A stretch of DNA of 44,554 nt, from contig REBU01000088.1 of the NCBI GenBank assembly GCA_007692585.1, positions 1 through 44,554 of the forward strand, given 5' to 3'. The stretch is from Paracoccaceae bacterium (GTDB lineage: Bacteria > Pseudomonadota > Alphaproteobacteria > Rhodobacterales > Rhodobacteraceae). Shown in pieces: positions 1 to 8,969 of this stretch (position 1 is its first letter; every line of letters begins with the position of its first letter). The notes below the pieces were generated by a model, which worked only from the letters and a program-made list of their open reading frames with translations, had not been told where the DNA came from and ran no database searches. The position numbers and the translations under genes were made by a program.

Positions 1-806
1 CCGAGGGCGCGATGGATATCGTCGGCACCGGCGGCGACGGCAAGGGCACGCTGAACATTTCGACTGCGACGGCTTTCGTCGTGGCAGGTGCGGGCGTGCC
101 GGTCGCCAAACACGGCAATCGCAACCTGTCGTCGAAATCCGGCGCGGCGGATGCGCTCGGCGCGCTGGGGATCGAGGTCATGGCCGGGGCCGAAGTCGTC
201 GAGCGCGCGCTGGCAGAGGCTGGCATCGGCTTCATGATGGCACCCATGCACCACCCCGCGATGCGTCATGTCGGCCCGGTGCGCATGGAGCTTGGCACGC
301 GCACGATCTTCAACATCCTCGGGCCGCTGACCAATCCGGCGGGCGTGAAGTTTCAGCTGACCGGCGCGTTTTCGCCCGACTTGCTGGAGCCGATGGCCCG
401 GACGCTGCAAGCGCTGGGGACGACCCGCGCCTGGCTGGTGCATGGCGGCGACGGGACGGACGAATTGTCTGTCGCGGCGGAAAGCCAAGTTGTCGCGCTG
501 GAAGATGGGGGCTTGCGTCGATTCACCCTGCACCCTGAAGATGCCGGCCTGCCGCTGCACCCGTTCGAGGATCTGCTGGGCGGCGACCCGGCCACCAACG
601 CTGCGGAATTGCGCGCCGTTCTGTCGGGCGCAGGTCGTCCGGCCTATCGTGACGCGGTGCTCCTGAACTCCGCCGCAGCGCTGGTCATCGCGGGCAAGGC
701 CACGGATCTGGCGGATGGCGTGGCGCGCGCACGCGACAGCATCACGTCGGGCGCGGCGCGCCAGACCGTCGAGGCGCTGGCGCGCATCAGCCCCGTGCAA
801 CCCTGA
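1..806 (+). CDS. trpD: Anthranilate phosphoribosyltransferase, 3' part
   Basis: The reading frame is open from base 3 and runs to TGA at 804-806, so the window cuts the gene. About 268 residues are visible and roughly the first 70 of a usual ~340-residue TrpD are missing. The glycine-rich phosphoribosyl-pyrophosphate loop ([17 protein letters not shown]) lies at the very start. It is followed by [21 protein letters not shown], with the Ser/Lys/Gly residues that bind PRPP, and by [15 protein letters not shown], all typical of the family. The enzyme joins anthranilate to PRPP in tryptophan synthesis. The ATG at 12 is internal and not the true start. trpC follows 15 bases downstream in the same operon. 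Confidence 0.96.
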   Translation, partial: EGAMDIVGTGGDGKGTLNISTATAFVVAGAGVPVAKHGNRNLSSKSGAADALGALGIEVMAGAEVVERALAEAGIGFMMAPMHHPAMRHVGPVRMELGTRTIFNILGPLTNPAGVKFQLTGAFSPDLLEPMARTLQALGTTRAWLVHGGDGTDELSVAAESQVVALEDGGLRRFTLHPEDAGLPLHPFEDLLGGDPATNAAELRAVLSGAGRPAYRDAVLLNSAAALVIAGKATDLADGVARARDSITSGAARQTVEALARISPVQP

Positions 807-821
807 CCCTCGGAGGGCAAC

Positions 822-1628
822 ATGGCCACCATCCTCGACAAGATAAAAGCCTATAAGCTGGACGAAATAGCCGCCCGCAAGGCCAGTCACCCCCTGCCCG
901 AGGTCGAGGAGGCCGCACGCGCAGCCCCTGCCCCGCGCGGCTTTGCCGACGCATTGGCCCGCGCCGAAGCGGCCGGCTACGGCTTGATCGCCGAAATCAA
1001 GAAGGCCAGTCCGTCCAAGGGCCTGATCCGCGCCGATTTCGACCCGCCCGCACTGGCCGCGGCCTATCAGGCAGGCGGCGCGACCTGCCTGAGCGTGCTG
1101 ACCGACGCGCCGAGTTTTCAGGGCGCGGACGCCTTCCTGACCCAAGCCCGCGCGGCCACCAGCCTGCCCGCACTTCGTAAAGATTTCATGTATGACACCT
1201 ATCAGGTGGCCGAAGCCCGCGCGCTGCAGGCTGATTGCATCCTGATCATCATGGCCTCGGTGTCGGACGCGCAGGCGCAGGAACTCGAAGATGCGGCCTT
1301 CGCCTGGGGCATGGATGTGCTGGTCGAAGTCCATGACGAGGACGAACTCACCCGCGCGCTGGCGCTGAAATCGCCGCTTTTGGGGGTCAATAACCGCAAT
1401 CTCAAGACCTTCGAGGTCACGCTGGAAACCACACGGCGCCTGTCAAAACTGGTGCCCGAAGGCAAGCGTCTGATCGCGGAAAGCGGGCTCTACACCCCCG
1501 CCGATCTCGCGGATCTTGCCGGATATGGCGCGCGCAGTTTCCTGATCGGCGAAAGCCTGATGCGCCAGTCCGATGTCGCTGCGGCCACAAGCGCGCTCTT
1601 GGCCAATCCCGTCGCTGCCGAGGTGTGA
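822..1628 (+). CDS. trpC: Indole-3-glycerol phosphate synthase
   Basis: This 268-residue TIM-barrel enzyme closes the ring of 1-(o-carboxyphenylamino)-1-deoxyribulose phosphate to give indole-3-glycerol phosphate. Family signatures are visible in order: N-terminal [20 protein letters not shown], the catalytic lysine segment [49 protein letters not shown] and the C-terminal phosphate site LIAESGLY with FLIGESLMR. Length is normal for a stand-alone TrpC, not fused to TrpF. A strong ribosome site (GGAGG) precedes the ATG by a few bases. It is co-transcribed with trpD, and its stop sits one base ahead of the moaC start, so moaC is probably translationally coupled. Confidence 0.97.
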   Translation: MATILDKIKAYKLDEIAARKASHPLPEVEEAARAAPAPRGFADALARAEAAGYGLIAEIKKASPSKGLIRADFDPPALAAAYQAGGATCLSVLTDAPSFQGADAFLTQARAATSLPALRKDFMYDTYQVAEARALQADCILIIMASVSDAQAQELEDAAFAWGMDVLVEVHDEDELTRALALKSPLLGVNNRNLKTFEVTLETTRRLSKLVPEGKRLIAESGLYTPADLADLAGYGARSFLIGESLMRQSDVAAATSALLANPVAAEV

Positions 1629-1629
1629 T

Positions 1630-2109
1630 GTGGAAAAACTGACACATTTTGATGCTCACGGCCACGCGCATATGGTCGACGTGTCGCAAAAGTCCCATAC
1701 CGCGCGCGTCGCCATTGCCGAAAGTTCGGTGCAGATGCTGCCCGAAACTCTGGCTTTGATCACCGAAGGGCGGGCGAAGAAGGGCGATGTTCTGGGCGTG
1801 GCGCGGCTTGCCGGGATCATGGGTGCGAAACGTTGCGCTGATCTGATCCCGCTCTGCCATCCGCTGCCGATCACCAAGGTCACCGTCGATCTGACCCCGG
1901 ACGCGGCGCTGCCGGGTGTGCGTATCCGCGCCGAAGTGCGCACCACAGGCCAGACCGGGGTCGAGATGGAAGCGCTCACCGCCGCTTCGGTCGCGGCGCT
2001 GACGGTCTATGATATGCTCAAGGCCGCCGAGAAATCCATGACCATCACCGCCACCCGTGTCGTGCTGAAAGATGGCGGAAAATCAGGGCGATACGAGGCG
2101 GATACGTGA
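1630..2109 (+). CDS. moaC: Cyclic pyranopterin monophosphate synthase
   Basis: A 159-residue MoaC, which converts the MoaA product (a cyclic dihydro-GTP) to cyclic pyranopterin monophosphate in molybdenum cofactor synthesis. The frame stays open upstream to an ATG at 1573 inside trpC. Homology instead begins at the GTG at 1630 ([20 protein letters not shown]), directly after the trpC stop. Family motifs are [19 protein letters not shown] and [20 protein letters not shown] followed by the lysine-containing MLKAAEKSM. Length is that of the family. The stop overlaps the moeA GTG by four bases (GTGA). Its place between trpC and moeA is a common arrangement in Rhodobacterales. Confidence 0.95.
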   Translation: MEKLTHFDAHGHAHMVDVSQKSHTARVAIAESSVQMLPETLALITEGRAKKGDVLGVARLAGIMGAKRCADLIPLCHPLPITKVTVDLTPDAALPGVRIRAEVRTTGQTGVEMEALTAASVAALTVYDMLKAAEKSMTITATRVVLKDGGKSGRYEADT

Positions 2110-3278
2110 TCTCGGTCGAGACTGCGCTGGCACAGATTTTCGCGCTGGTTTCGCCAGTGGGAACCGAGACCGTTGGACTGGCAGACGCCCATGGGCGCAT
2201 TTTGCGCAGGCCATTGGTGGCGACCCGAAATCAGCCACCTTTCGCGGCCTCCAGCATGGATGGCTACGCAGTCTGCAACCCCGTCCGCCCGTCCCAACGC
2301 ATTCAGGTGATCGGCGAGGCCGCTGCGGGCCATGCTTTCAAGGGTGTGATCGCGCCGGGCCAGGCGCTGCGTATTTTTACGGGTGCGCCCATACCTGCCG
2401 GCGCAGATCGCGTCATCATCCAGGAAGATGTCACCCGCGACGGCGATGTGATCACAATCGGCGACACCCTCGATAGCGCGCGCTACATCCGCGACGAAGG
2501 CATTGATTTCAAAGCAGGCTTCACACTAACGGCCCCACGCCGCCTGACCCCGTCTGAACTGGCACTCATTGCTGCAATGAATATCTCGGAAGTCTCGGTC
2601 AGCAAACGTCCGACCGTGGCGATCATCTCCAGCGGCGATGAGCTGGTGATGCCCGGAGAGACCCCACGCCCAGACCAGATCATCGCGTCAAATGTTTTTG
2701 CGCTCAAGGCCTTGGCAGAACAAGAGGGCGCGTCCGCGTATATCTTGCCAATCGCGTCCGACACGGAGGACAGCCTGCGGGCAGTCCTCGCGCTGGCGGA
2801 AGACGCCGATCTTGTGATCACAATCGGCGGGGCGTCGGTCGGGGACCATGACCTCGTTGGTCCAGTGCTCGAAAAACTGGGCGCAGAGCGGAGTTTCTAC
2901 AAGGTAGCGATGCGCCCCGGGAAACCCCTCATGGCTGCGACCATGGGTAAATCGGTTGTCCTCGGTCTTCCCGGGAATCCTGTATCTGCAATTGTTTGTG
3001 GGCATGTCTTTATGCGTCCAGCGTTGCGGGCAATGCTGGGACTGCCTGCTACATCGATGATTGAAAATGTTGCAAAAGTGACAGTCGATCTTTGCGCGAA
3101 TGGCCCAAGGGCGCATTATCTGCGCGCAATACTCGGCACTGGCGGGACGATCACCCCCCTGCCCGATCAGGACAGCGCCCTTCTCCGTCTCTTGACCTCA
3201 GCAGAGGCGCTGATGATCCGACCGGCCCACGATGCGCCGCGCAAGGCTGGGGAACAAATGAAGTATATTGCACTTTAA
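2106..3278 (+). CDS. moeA: Molybdopterin molybdenumtransferase MoeA
   Basis: A 390-residue MoeA, which inserts molybdate into adenylylated molybdopterin. The start is GTG, within the GTGA overlap with moaC. The N-terminal region (about 1-160) carries [14 protein letters not shown] and [16 protein letters not shown]. The MoCF-binding domain (about 170-310) carries [22 protein letters not shown] and [10 protein letters not shown] followed by [12 protein letters not shown] MoeA_C domain ends the protein. The second half of the gene looks somewhat richer in A and T at third codon positions than trpC or moaC, a drift that continues into lexA. It is the last gene before a separate lexA promoter. 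Confidence 0.96.
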   Translation: MISVETALAQIFALVSPVGTETVGLADAHGRILRRPLVATRNQPPFAASSMDGYAVCNPVRPSQRIQVIGEAAAGHAFKGVIAPGQALRIFTGAPIPAGADRVIIQEDVTRDGDVITIGDTLDSARYIRDEGIDFKAGFTLTAPRRLTPSELALIAAMNISEVSVSKRPTVAIISSGDELVMPGETPRPDQIIASNVFALKALAEQEGASAYILPIASDTEDSLRAVLALAEDADLVITIGGASVGDHDLVGPVLEKLGAERSFYKVAMRPGKPLMAATMGKSVVLGLPGNPVSAIVCGHVFMRPALRAMLGLPATSMIENVAKVTVDLCANGPRAHYLRAILGTGGTITPLPDQDSALLRLLTSAEALMIRPAHDAPRKAGEQMKYIAL

Positions 3279-3283
3279 CGCAG

Positions 3284-3312
3284 TTGACACACACAAGGAA
3301 CAGAGTTAGAAC
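3284..3312 (+). promoter_or_regulatory. lexA promoter with SOS box
   Basis: A perfect -35 hexamer TTGACA (3284-3289) is followed after 17 bases by TAGAAC (3307-3312) as a likely -10. The sequence GAAC-AGAGTTA-GAAC at 3298-3312 is an exact GAAC-N7-GAAC direct repeat. Its reverse complement is GTTC-N7-GTTC, the LexA box known from Rhodobacter and other alphaproteobacteria. It covers the end of the spacer and the -10, so bound LexA would block RNA polymerase. This is classic lexA autorepression. Confidence 0.85.
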
Positions 3313-3357
3313 ATACAGTGAATACGTGGGGCCTTGAGTGACCGCAGGGAGCATAAC

Positions 3358-4050
3358 ATGCTGACACGAAAGCAAATTGACCTTCTGAAGCTGATTCACA
3401 CACGCATGGAAGCGGAAGGCGTCGCCCCGTCTTTCGACGAGATGAAAGATGCTCTCGATCTACGCTCGAAATCAGGGATTCACAGGCTGATCACGGCCTT
3501 GGAAGAACGCGGGTTCATACGTCGCCTCCCGCATCGCGCGCGCGCCATTGAAGTGTTGAAACTGCCCGACGCGCTGCAAAACCATAGTTTTGAAGCGCGC
3601 GTTATCGACGGCGGTGCGCGCGAAAAATCGAGCCTGCCATCTCGGGCAATGTCTGTTGAAGCGGCTTCGCTCAGTTTGCCGATCATGGGCAAGATTGCAG
3701 CCGGGACACCCATTGCGGCGATCAGTGAAGTGGTGAACGACATCACGGTTCCAAGCGCCATGTTGAGCGGTCGCGCTGGTCATTACGCGCTAGAAGTACA
3801 AGGCGACTCGATGATTGATCTGGGGATCAATAACGGTGACATCGTGGTGATTCGGGAACAGGATACTGCGGAAAACGGGGATATCGTCGTCGCGCTTGTC
3901 GAAGGACATGAAGCGACATTGAAACGGTTTCGCCGGCAGAACGGGATGATCGCGCTGGAAGCTGCCAATCCGGCCTATGAAACGCGGCTGTTGCGCGATG
4001 ATCAGGTCGAAGTGCAGGGTCGCTTGGTCGGGTTAATCCGCAGTTATTGA
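3358..4050 (+). CDS. lexA: SOS repressor LexA
   Basis: A 230-residue LexA starting at ATG 3358 ([18 protein letters not shown]), with CAGGGAG as ribosome site about seven bases ahead. A TTG eight codons upstream is open but lacks a ribosome site. Residues 1-65 form the winged-helix DNA-binding domain ([20 protein letters not shown]). The self-cleavage bond is the Ala115-Gly116 pair in [11 protein letters not shown]. The catalytic dyad is Ser151 ([11 protein letters not shown]) and Lys189 (EATLKRF). RecA filaments trigger cleavage and release SOS genes. The gene has its own promoter with a LexA box and is followed by the convergent prfC. Confidence 0.97.
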   Translation: MLTRKQIDLLKLIHTRMEAEGVAPSFDEMKDALDLRSKSGIHRLITALEERGFIRRLPHRARAIEVLKLPDALQNHSFEARVIDGGAREKSSLPSRAMSVEAASLSLPIMGKIAAGTPIAAISEVVNDITVPSAMLSGRAGHYALEVQGDSMIDLGINNGDIVVIREQDTAENGDIVVALVEGHEATLKRFRRQNGMIALEAANPAYETRLLRDDQVEVQGRLVGLIRSY

Positions 4051-4125
4051 TGGTGTAGAAACCAGTTTTGGGTGCACGGCGCAGGCGTTTGGCACTTGTC
4101 ATACATCGGATGCGACTTCCCGGAA

Positions 4126-4150
4126 CAAAAGCGCCGCGGAACCGCGCGCA
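4126..4150 (-). terminator. Possible prfC terminator
   Basis: Read on the minus strand just past the prfC stop, a GC-rich imperfect stem (GCGCGCGG with CCGCGGCGC, needing one or two bulges) is followed by TTTTGTT. It lies in the 112-base convergent gap between lexA and prfC. The stem is imperfect, so the call is tentative. I see nothing else in this gap. Confidence 0.35.
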
Positions 4151-4162
4151 TGACCGCTCGCG

Positions 4163-5770
4163 TCAGACCATCATGTCTTTGGTCGCGGTCAACTTGACGT
4201 CCGGGTAGTCGCGCGCGACGCGGTCTATGTCCCATTGCAGGCGCGTCATGAACACAGGATCGCCGTCGCTGTCTTCTGCCATATGTTGCTTGTTGGCAGC
4301 AGTAAATGCCTCAATCGCGGGCCTTGTACCAGACACCCAGCGCGCGGAAGTGAACTGCGTCGGCTCAAAGCGCACTGGCAGGCCATATTCCAGCTCAATC
4401 CGGCTTGCGAGAACCTCAAACTGCAACTGACCCACGACCCCAACGATAAAGCCCGACCCGAAGACCGGTTTGAACACCTTGGCCGCGCCTTCTTCGGCAA
4501 ACTGAATCAAAGCCTTGTCCAGGTGTTTCGCTTTCAGCGGATCGCCCGCCCGGCAAGCCTGCAACAGCTCCGGCGCAAAGGACGGAATACCCGTGAAACG
4601 CAACGCTTCTCCCTCAGTCAGGGCATCGCCGATCCGCAATTGGCCATGATTCGGGATGCCGATGATATCGCCCGCCCAGGCTTCCTCGGCCAATTCGCGA
4701 TCTGCGGCGAGGAACAGGACAGGCGACGCCACGGTCATCTGTTTCTTCGAGCGCACATGTGTGAGCTTCATCCCGCGCTCAAAATGCCCGGATGCCAGGC
4801 GCACGAAGGCCACGCGATCGCGGTGCTTCGGGTCCATATTGGCCTGCACTTTGAACACAAACCCGCTGACCTTGCTTTCCTCTGGCGCGACCTGGCGGCT
4901 TTCAGCGCGTTGCACCTGTGGCTCGGGCGCATATTGCGCGATGCCTTGCATCAGTTCCTTCACCCCGAAGGAATTGATCGCAGAGCCAAACCAGATCGGC
5001 GTCATATGCCCTTCGAGTACGGATTTCGGATCAAGCGCTGGCAACAATTCGCGCGCCATCTCGACCTCTTCGCGCAGCTTCGACAGCAGATGCTCAGGCA
5101 CATGCGAGGCCATTGCAGGATCATCAAGCCCCTGCATCACGACGCTTTCGCCGCGTTTGTTCCGGTCCGCACGATCCATCAACTCCAGCCGGTCGCGCAG
5201 CAGGTCATAACAGCCCAGGAAATCCGCGCCTGTGCCGATAGGCCAGCTGACCGGCGAGACGTCGATTGCAAGATTTTGTTGAATTTCGTCGATAATATCA
5301 AATGTATCGCGGCTCTCACGGTCCATTTTGTTGCAAAATGTCAGGATCGGCAGGTCGCGCAGGCGGCAGACTTCGAACAGCTTGCGGGTCTGGCTTTCAA
5401 CCCCTTTGGCACCGTCGATCACCATGATTGCCGCATCCACGGCGGTCAGGGTGCGGTAGGTATCTTCGGAAAAATCCGAATGGCCGGGAGTGTCGACCAG
5501 ATTGAACCTGTACTTCGCATAGTCGAATGACATGGCCGAAGCCGAAACCGAAATGCCGCGGTCTTTCTCCATCTGCATGAAATCCGACCGTGTACGCCGC
5601 GCTTCGCCCTTTGCGCGCACTTGCCCGGCCATCTGGATCGCGCCACCGAAAAGCAGGAATTTCTCGGTCAGCGTCGTCTTGCCCGCATCAGGATGCGAGA
5701 TGATGGCGAAGGTGCGCCGCCGGGCAATTTCGGGCGGCAATTCGGGGCGATTTGAGACAGGGTTCAGCAT
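4163..5770 (-). CDS. prfC: Peptide chain release factor 3
   Basis: A 535-residue RF3, the ribosome-bound GTPase that recycles RF1/RF2 after termination. The GTPase domain shows the G1 loop SHPDAGKTTLTEKFLL, the switch region RGISVSASAMSFDY, the G3 motif DTPGHSDFSEDTYR and the G4 motif NKMDR. RF3-specific segments follow: PIGTGADFLGCYDL, FGSAINSFGVKELM, and a C-terminal domain with VGVVGQLQFEVLASR and LEYGLPVRFEPT. Length matches the family (about 530). It starts 42 bases after the stop of the DksA-like gene on the same strand, so the two may share a transcript. A 431-residue open frame on the opposite strand is a shadow. Confidence 0.97.
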   Translation of the reverse strand: MLNPVSNRPELPPEIARRRTFAIISHPDAGKTTLTEKFLLFGGAIQMAGQVRAKGEARRTRSDFMQMEKDRGISVSASAMSFDYAKYRFNLVDTPGHSDFSEDTYRTLTAVDAAIMVIDGAKGVESQTRKLFEVCRLRDLPILTFCNKMDRESRDTFDIIDEIQQNLAIDVSPVSWPIGTGADFLGCYDLLRDRLELMDRADRNKRGESVVMQGLDDPAMASHVPEHLLSKLREEVEMARELLPALDPKSVLEGHMTPIWFGSAINSFGVKELMQGIAQYAPEPQVQRAESRQVAPEESKVSGFVFKVQANMDPKHRDRVAFVRLASGHFERGMKLTHVRSKKQMTVASPVLFLAADRELAEEAWAGDIIGIPNHGQLRIGDALTEGEALRFTGIPSFAPELLQACRAGDPLKAKHLDKALIQFAEEGAAKVFKPVFGSGFIVGVVGQLQFEVLASRIELEYGLPVRFEPTQFTSARWVSGTRPAIEAFTAANKQHMAEDSDGDPVFMTRLQWDIDRVARDYPDVKLTATKDMMV

Positions 5771-5812
5771 AACGCGCGTATAGGCAAATGCGGGGATGCA
5801 CGCAAGCGCGGC

Positions 5813-6130
5813 TCACCTGCAACAACGCTCGCAAAGTATCGTCGCAGGCAGACGCTCCAAACGTTCCACACCAATCGCGGCCCCGCAATTTGCGCAATAG
5901 CCATATTCGCCATCGACCATCCGCGCCAGCGCGGCATCGATCTGACGCAAATGCTGTTCGGAAGCCTGTTCGATCGCGATCCGCGCCTGATCGAGCACGC
6001 GGTCGATCAGCTTCGCGTCGGTGGCCGAAGCTATGTCCGCCTGAAAATCGCCCTCCATCTGACGCAAGCGTCCCAGCACATCATTCAGCCGGGCATCAAA
6101 AGGGGCATTAGGGTCTATCGTGTCGCGCAT
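5813..6130 (-). CDS. DksA/TraR-type C4 zinc-finger protein
   Basis: A 105-residue protein with a long charged N-terminal helical region and a C-terminal four-cysteine finger, CANCGAAIGVERL ... CERCCR, preceded by DGEYGYC. This is the layout of DksA/TraR proteins, which insert a coiled coil into the RNA polymerase secondary channel. Here the coiled coil is short: the protein is smaller than the ~150-residue DksA and larger than TraR (~73). The coiled-coil tip DxxDxA of true DksA is not clearly present (a DAALA is seen in QIDAALARM), so stringent-response activity is not assured. An FNR-like site lies about 55 bases upstream. prfC follows. Confidence 0.85.
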   Translation of the reverse strand: MRDTIDPNAPFDARLNDVLGRLRQMEGDFQADIASATDAKLIDRVLDQARIAIEQASEQHLRQIDAALARMVDGEYGYCANCGAAIGVERLERLPATILCERCCR

Positions 6131-6185
6131 TGTCTCTTCTCCCGCATCGAAGGTCCAGACTGCGGCAAGCCCAATTCTTCTGACA

Positions 6186-6199
6186 TTGATCTATGTCAA
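6186..6199. promoter_or_regulatory. FNR/CRP-family binding site
   Basis: TTGATCTATGTCAA matches the FNR-type dyad TTGAT-N4-ATCAA at nine of ten defined positions. The single deviation (GTCAA) is the half-site seen in related Dnr/NnrR-type boxes. It lies between the divergent DksA-like gene (start 6130) and hisF (start 6293), 56 and 94 bases from the two starts. The minus-strand half TTGACA could double as a -35 element for the DksA-like gene, but no clear -10 follows at the right distance. Confidence 0.6.
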
Positions 6200-6212
6200 A
6201 TACATCTTTGGA

Positions 6213-6227
6213 GTGACCCTGGGTCAC
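6213..6227. promoter_or_regulatory. Perfect 15-bp dyad, possible operator
   Basis: GTGACCC-T-GGGTCAC is a perfect 7-bp inverted repeat around one base, 66 bases upstream of hisF and beside the FNR-like site. It looks like a homodimer operator. I cannot name the regulator. Confidence 0.45.
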
Positions 6228-6292
6228 CGCGGAAATCAAGCCTGCGAGAAATGCCTCTTTTCACGGGATGACCGTCGCGCTATCACGGCGCC

Positions 6293-7054
6293 ATGCTGAA
6301 GACCCGCATCATTCCCTGCCTCGATGTCGCTGATGGCCGTGTGGTCAAGGGCGTGAATTTCGTTGATCTGATCGATGCAGGCGACCCCGTGGAAGCCGCG
6401 AAAGCCTATGACGCGGCGGGCGCGGATGAGCTGTGTTTCCTCGACATCCACGCCACGCATGAAAATCGCGGCACAATGTTCGATCTGGTCACGCGCACGG
6501 CGGAAAACTGTTTCATGCCGCTGACAGTCGGCGGCGGCGTGCGCACGGTCGAAGATGTCCGGGCGCTCTTGCTGGCGGGCGCGGACAAGGTGTCGTTCAA
6601 TTCGGCAGCGGTGGCTGACCCGGATGTGGTGGCGCGCGCGGCGGATCGTTTCGGCAGCCAGTGCATTGTTGTGGCGATTGACGCCAAGACTGTCAGCCCT
6701 GGCAAATGGGAGATCTTCACCCATGGCGGGCGCAAACCCACTGGAATTGATGCGGTGGAGTTCGCGCGGACAGTGGCCGCGAAGGGCGCGGGCGAGATCC
6801 TGCTGACCTCGATGGATCGTGACGGCACGCGGGCGGGGTTCAATCTGCCGCTGACGCGCGCGATTGTCGATGCTGTGAGTATTCCGGTGATCGCGTCTGG
6901 GGGCGTCGGCACGCTCGATCATCTGGTCGAAGGCGTGACGGTTGCCGGAGCTTCGGCAGTGCTGGCCGCATCAATCTTCCATTTTGGCGAATACACGATT
7001 GGCGAGGCCAAGGCGCATATGGCCGCAGCCGGTGTCCCTGTGCGGCTGGCATGA
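6293..7054 (+). CDS. hisF: Imidazole glycerol phosphate synthase, cyclase subunit
   Basis: A 253-residue TIM-barrel protein. With the glutaminase HisH it converts PRFAR and ammonia to imidazole glycerol phosphate and AICAR. The catalytic aspartates sit in [15 protein letters not shown] near the N-terminus and in [10 protein letters not shown] near residue 130. Phosphate-binding loops are visible as [12 protein letters not shown] and [12 protein letters not shown]. Length is exactly that of the family. No hisH, hisA or hisB lies upstream; the neighbour is the divergent DksA-like gene. hisE overlaps its stop by ATGA. Confidence 0.97.
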   Translation: MLKTRIIPCLDVADGRVVKGVNFVDLIDAGDPVEAAKAYDAAGADELCFLDIHATHENRGTMFDLVTRTAENCFMPLTVGGGVRTVEDVRALLLAGADKVSFNSAAVADPDVVARAADRFGSQCIVVAIDAKTVSPGKWEIFTHGGRKPTGIDAVEFARTVAAKGAGEILLTSMDRDGTRAGFNLPLTRAIVDAVSIPVIASGGVGTLDHLVEGVTVAGASAVLAASIFHFGEYTIGEAKAHMAAAGVPVRLA

Positions 7055-7365
7055 GCGCGCTGGAGCGGCTGGCCGCGACCATCGCCGCGCGACAGGGCGC
7101 AGATCCGGACTCCAGCTGGACGGCGAAACTCCTGGCCAAGGGACCGGAGAAATGCGCCGAGAAGTTTGGCGAAGAGGCCATCGAGGCCGTCATCGAAGCC
7201 GTGAAGGGTGACGCGGGGCGGCTGACCTCGGAAGCGGCGGATGTGCTCTATCACTTGCTGGTCATGTGTGCTGCGCGCGGCGTGACGCTGGCCGAGATTG
7301 AGGCGGAACTGGCGCGCCGCGAAGGCACGTCCGGCGTCGCCGAGAAAGCCGCACGCAAGGGCTGA
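7051..7365 (+). CDS. hisE: Phosphoribosyl-ATP pyrophosphatase
   Basis: A 104-residue HisE, hydrolysing phosphoribosyl-ATP to phosphoribosyl-AMP in the second step of histidine synthesis. It belongs to the all-alpha MazG-like NTP pyrophosphatases. The metal-binding acidic residues are seen in [17 protein letters not shown] and [13 protein letters not shown]. It is a stand-alone HisE without a HisI domain. The start ATG overlaps the hisF stop (ATGA), so the pair is coupled. Confidence 0.96.
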   Translation: MSALERLAATIAARQGADPDSSWTAKLLAKGPEKCAEKFGEEAIEAVIEAVKGDAGRLTSEAADVLYHLLVMCAARGVTLAEIEAELARREGTSGVAEKAARKG

Positions 7366-7429
7366 GCGATCTTGCCCCGCATCGCGCGCGGGTATATCCG
7401 ACACAAGTTAAACAACCCGAAGGCGCGAT

Positions 7430-8338
7430 ATGAACGAGTGGCTTCTTTCGCTTGTGGGCACCCCGGAAGGGGCGCGACTTGCCACGCTTCTGGCGCTGAC
7501 AGCGGCCCTCGCGCATGCTGTGTTCGGCGCGTTGCAAAAGGGCGCGCATGACCCGTGGCTTTCGCGCGGCTCGATCGATCTGGCGCTGGTGATCATGTCC
7601 GCGCCGGTCGCGATCCTCTGGTTTGGCCCGCCGCCCGTGCATATGTGGCCTGTGCTCGCGGGTGTCGTGGTGATCCATTTCGCCTATAAGCTTGCGATGG
7701 CGCTCGCCTATGAAAAGGCCGCTTTTACAGTTGTTTACCCGGTCGTGCGCGGCACAGGTCCGCTGATCACCGTCATCGCCGCGATGCTGTTTTTCGGCGA
7801 AGACTACACAGCGCTGCAATGGCTGGGCGTGGCTTGCCTGTCGGGGGGCATCCTGCTTCTGGCCTTGCGCAACCTGTCGGAAGAACAGATCGACCTGCGC
7901 GCGCTGAAAATCGGGCTGGTCTGGGCGCTGGTGGGCGGTGTGCTGGTCGCGGTCTACACCACCTATGACGCCTGGGCGATCCGAATCTCGGGCGAGCCGC
8001 TGGCCTTTCTGGCCTGGTTCTTCTTCCTGTCCTCGGTAGATTTCATGATCCTCGGACTGTTGCGCTATCGCAAGATGGCGCAGCGCCCGGCGCCGCTGCC
8101 GCTGCTGATGCGCGGGGTTGCGGGCGGGTTGATCGCCTATGTCAGCTTCGGGGCGGTTATGATCGCCACGCTGATCGGCAAGGTTGGTGAAGCGGCCGTG
8201 CTGCGCGAAACCTCGACGGTTTTTGCAGCCCTCATCGGCTGGTTCATCCTGAAAGAGCGCGTCGGCCCGCGCAAACTGGCGTTGATGTGCCTGATCGCCG
8301 CCGGAGCCGTGATCATGGAGCTGGGCCGCGCGTCATAG
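7430..8338 (+). CDS. EamA/DMT-family transporter
   Basis: A 302-residue inner-membrane protein with about ten hydrophobic segments in two EamA-like halves, as usual for drug/metabolite transporters. Recognisable segments are YEKAAFTVVYPVVRGTGPL at the end of the first half and a final helix ending GAVIMELGRAS. The segment FAALIGWFILKERVGPRKLA is the typical second-half EamA signature. Substrate cannot be read from sequence; metabolite export is the usual role. It follows hisE by 64 bases and could share its transcript. Its stop overlaps the convergent CoA-binding gene by six bases. Confidence 0.88.
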   Translation: MNEWLLSLVGTPEGARLATLLALTAALAHAVFGALQKGAHDPWLSRGSIDLALVIMSAPVAILWFGPPPVHMWPVLAGVVVIHFAYKLAMALAYEKAAFTVVYPVVRGTGPLITVIAAMLFFGEDYTALQWLGVACLSGGILLLALRNLSEEQIDLRALKIGLVWALVGGVLVAVYTTYDAWAIRISGEPLAFLAWFFFLSSVDFMILGLLRYRKMAQRPAPLPLLMRGVAGGLIAYVSFGAVMIATLIGKVGEAAVLRETSTVFAALIGWFILKERVGPRKLALMCLIAAGAVIMELGRAS

Positions 8339-8803
8339 CCGTGAGGACAGGATGCCCGTATTGATCCCGCCCATGCGCAACTCGCCGAAAAGCCGCTGAT
8401 ATTCCATCTTCGGGCACAGGTTTTCGACCACATCCACGCCCTGCGCGCGGGCGGTCGCTGCGGCCCCCGCATGGCTGACACCGATCTGCATCCAGACGGT
8501 GCGCAAGCCTGGCAGATGGGCCAGCGCCTCATCGACGAGCGGCGGCACATGTTCGGAGCGGCGGAAGATGTCGATCATATCCACATCCCCCGGGCAGTCT
8601 GCAAGCGTCGCGCGCACAGTCTCGCCCAGCAGCGTTTCGCCCGCATGGCCGGGATTGACCGGGATGATCCGGTAACCTTTCAGCGACAGGTAGCGCGCGA
8701 CATAGAAACTGGGCCGCACCACGTTCATCGACACACCGACCACGGCGATCACCTTGGTGCGCTTGAGAACGTCTGTGAGCATAGCGTCAGAGGGGCGTGT
8801 CAT
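8333..8803 (-). CDS. CoA-binding domain protein, YccU type
   Basis: A 156-residue single-domain Rossmann protein of the CoA-binding/YccU type. Family motifs are IAVVGVSMNVVRPSFYVARY and YRIIPVNPGHAGETLLGE, then DVDMIDIFRRSEHVPPLVDEA, TVWMQIGVSHAGAA and VDVVENLCPKMEYQRL. I take the start MTRPSDAMLTD at 8803, twelve codons inside the open frame, because the upstream residues do not fit the family. The cellular role of these proteins is not established, and related domains occur in acyl-CoA synthetases. It is the only gene of its strand between the pheT terminator and the EamA gene. Confidence 0.85.
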   Translation of the reverse strand: MTRPSDAMLTDVLKRTKVIAVVGVSMNVVRPSFYVARYLSLKGYRIIPVNPGHAGETLLGETVRATLADCPGDVDMIDIFRRSEHVPPLVDEALAHLPGLRTVWMQIGVSHAGAAATARAQGVDVVENLCPKMEYQRLFGELRMGGINTGILSSRL

Positions 8804-8843
8804 GGCGCGCAGAATGGCGCGCCTGGCAACAACCCGCAAGACG

Positions 8844-8870
8844 AAAAAATGCCCGGCACGAGGGCCGGGC
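8844..8870 (-). terminator. Rho-independent terminator after pheT
   Basis: On the minus strand GCCCGGC and GCCGGGC form a perfect 7-bp stem with a six-base loop (8851-8870). They are followed by six T residues (8844-8849 on the plus strand as A6). This is a strong intrinsic terminator, about 135 bases past the pheT stop and just ahead of the CoA-binding gene. Confidence 0.85.
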
Positions 8871-8969
8871 GTAAAGGTGCGGAACGAGGGACAGTAACAT
8901 AAAAGACGCGGAGTTCCGGTCCTGCGTCACATCTTCATCTGGGGTCTCGATCCGCAATGTCCAGTCACA

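Noticed and set aside
4235-5530. 431-residue open frame opposite prfC
   Set aside because: Same shadow effect: His/Arg/Gln-rich, no motif, no ribosome site.
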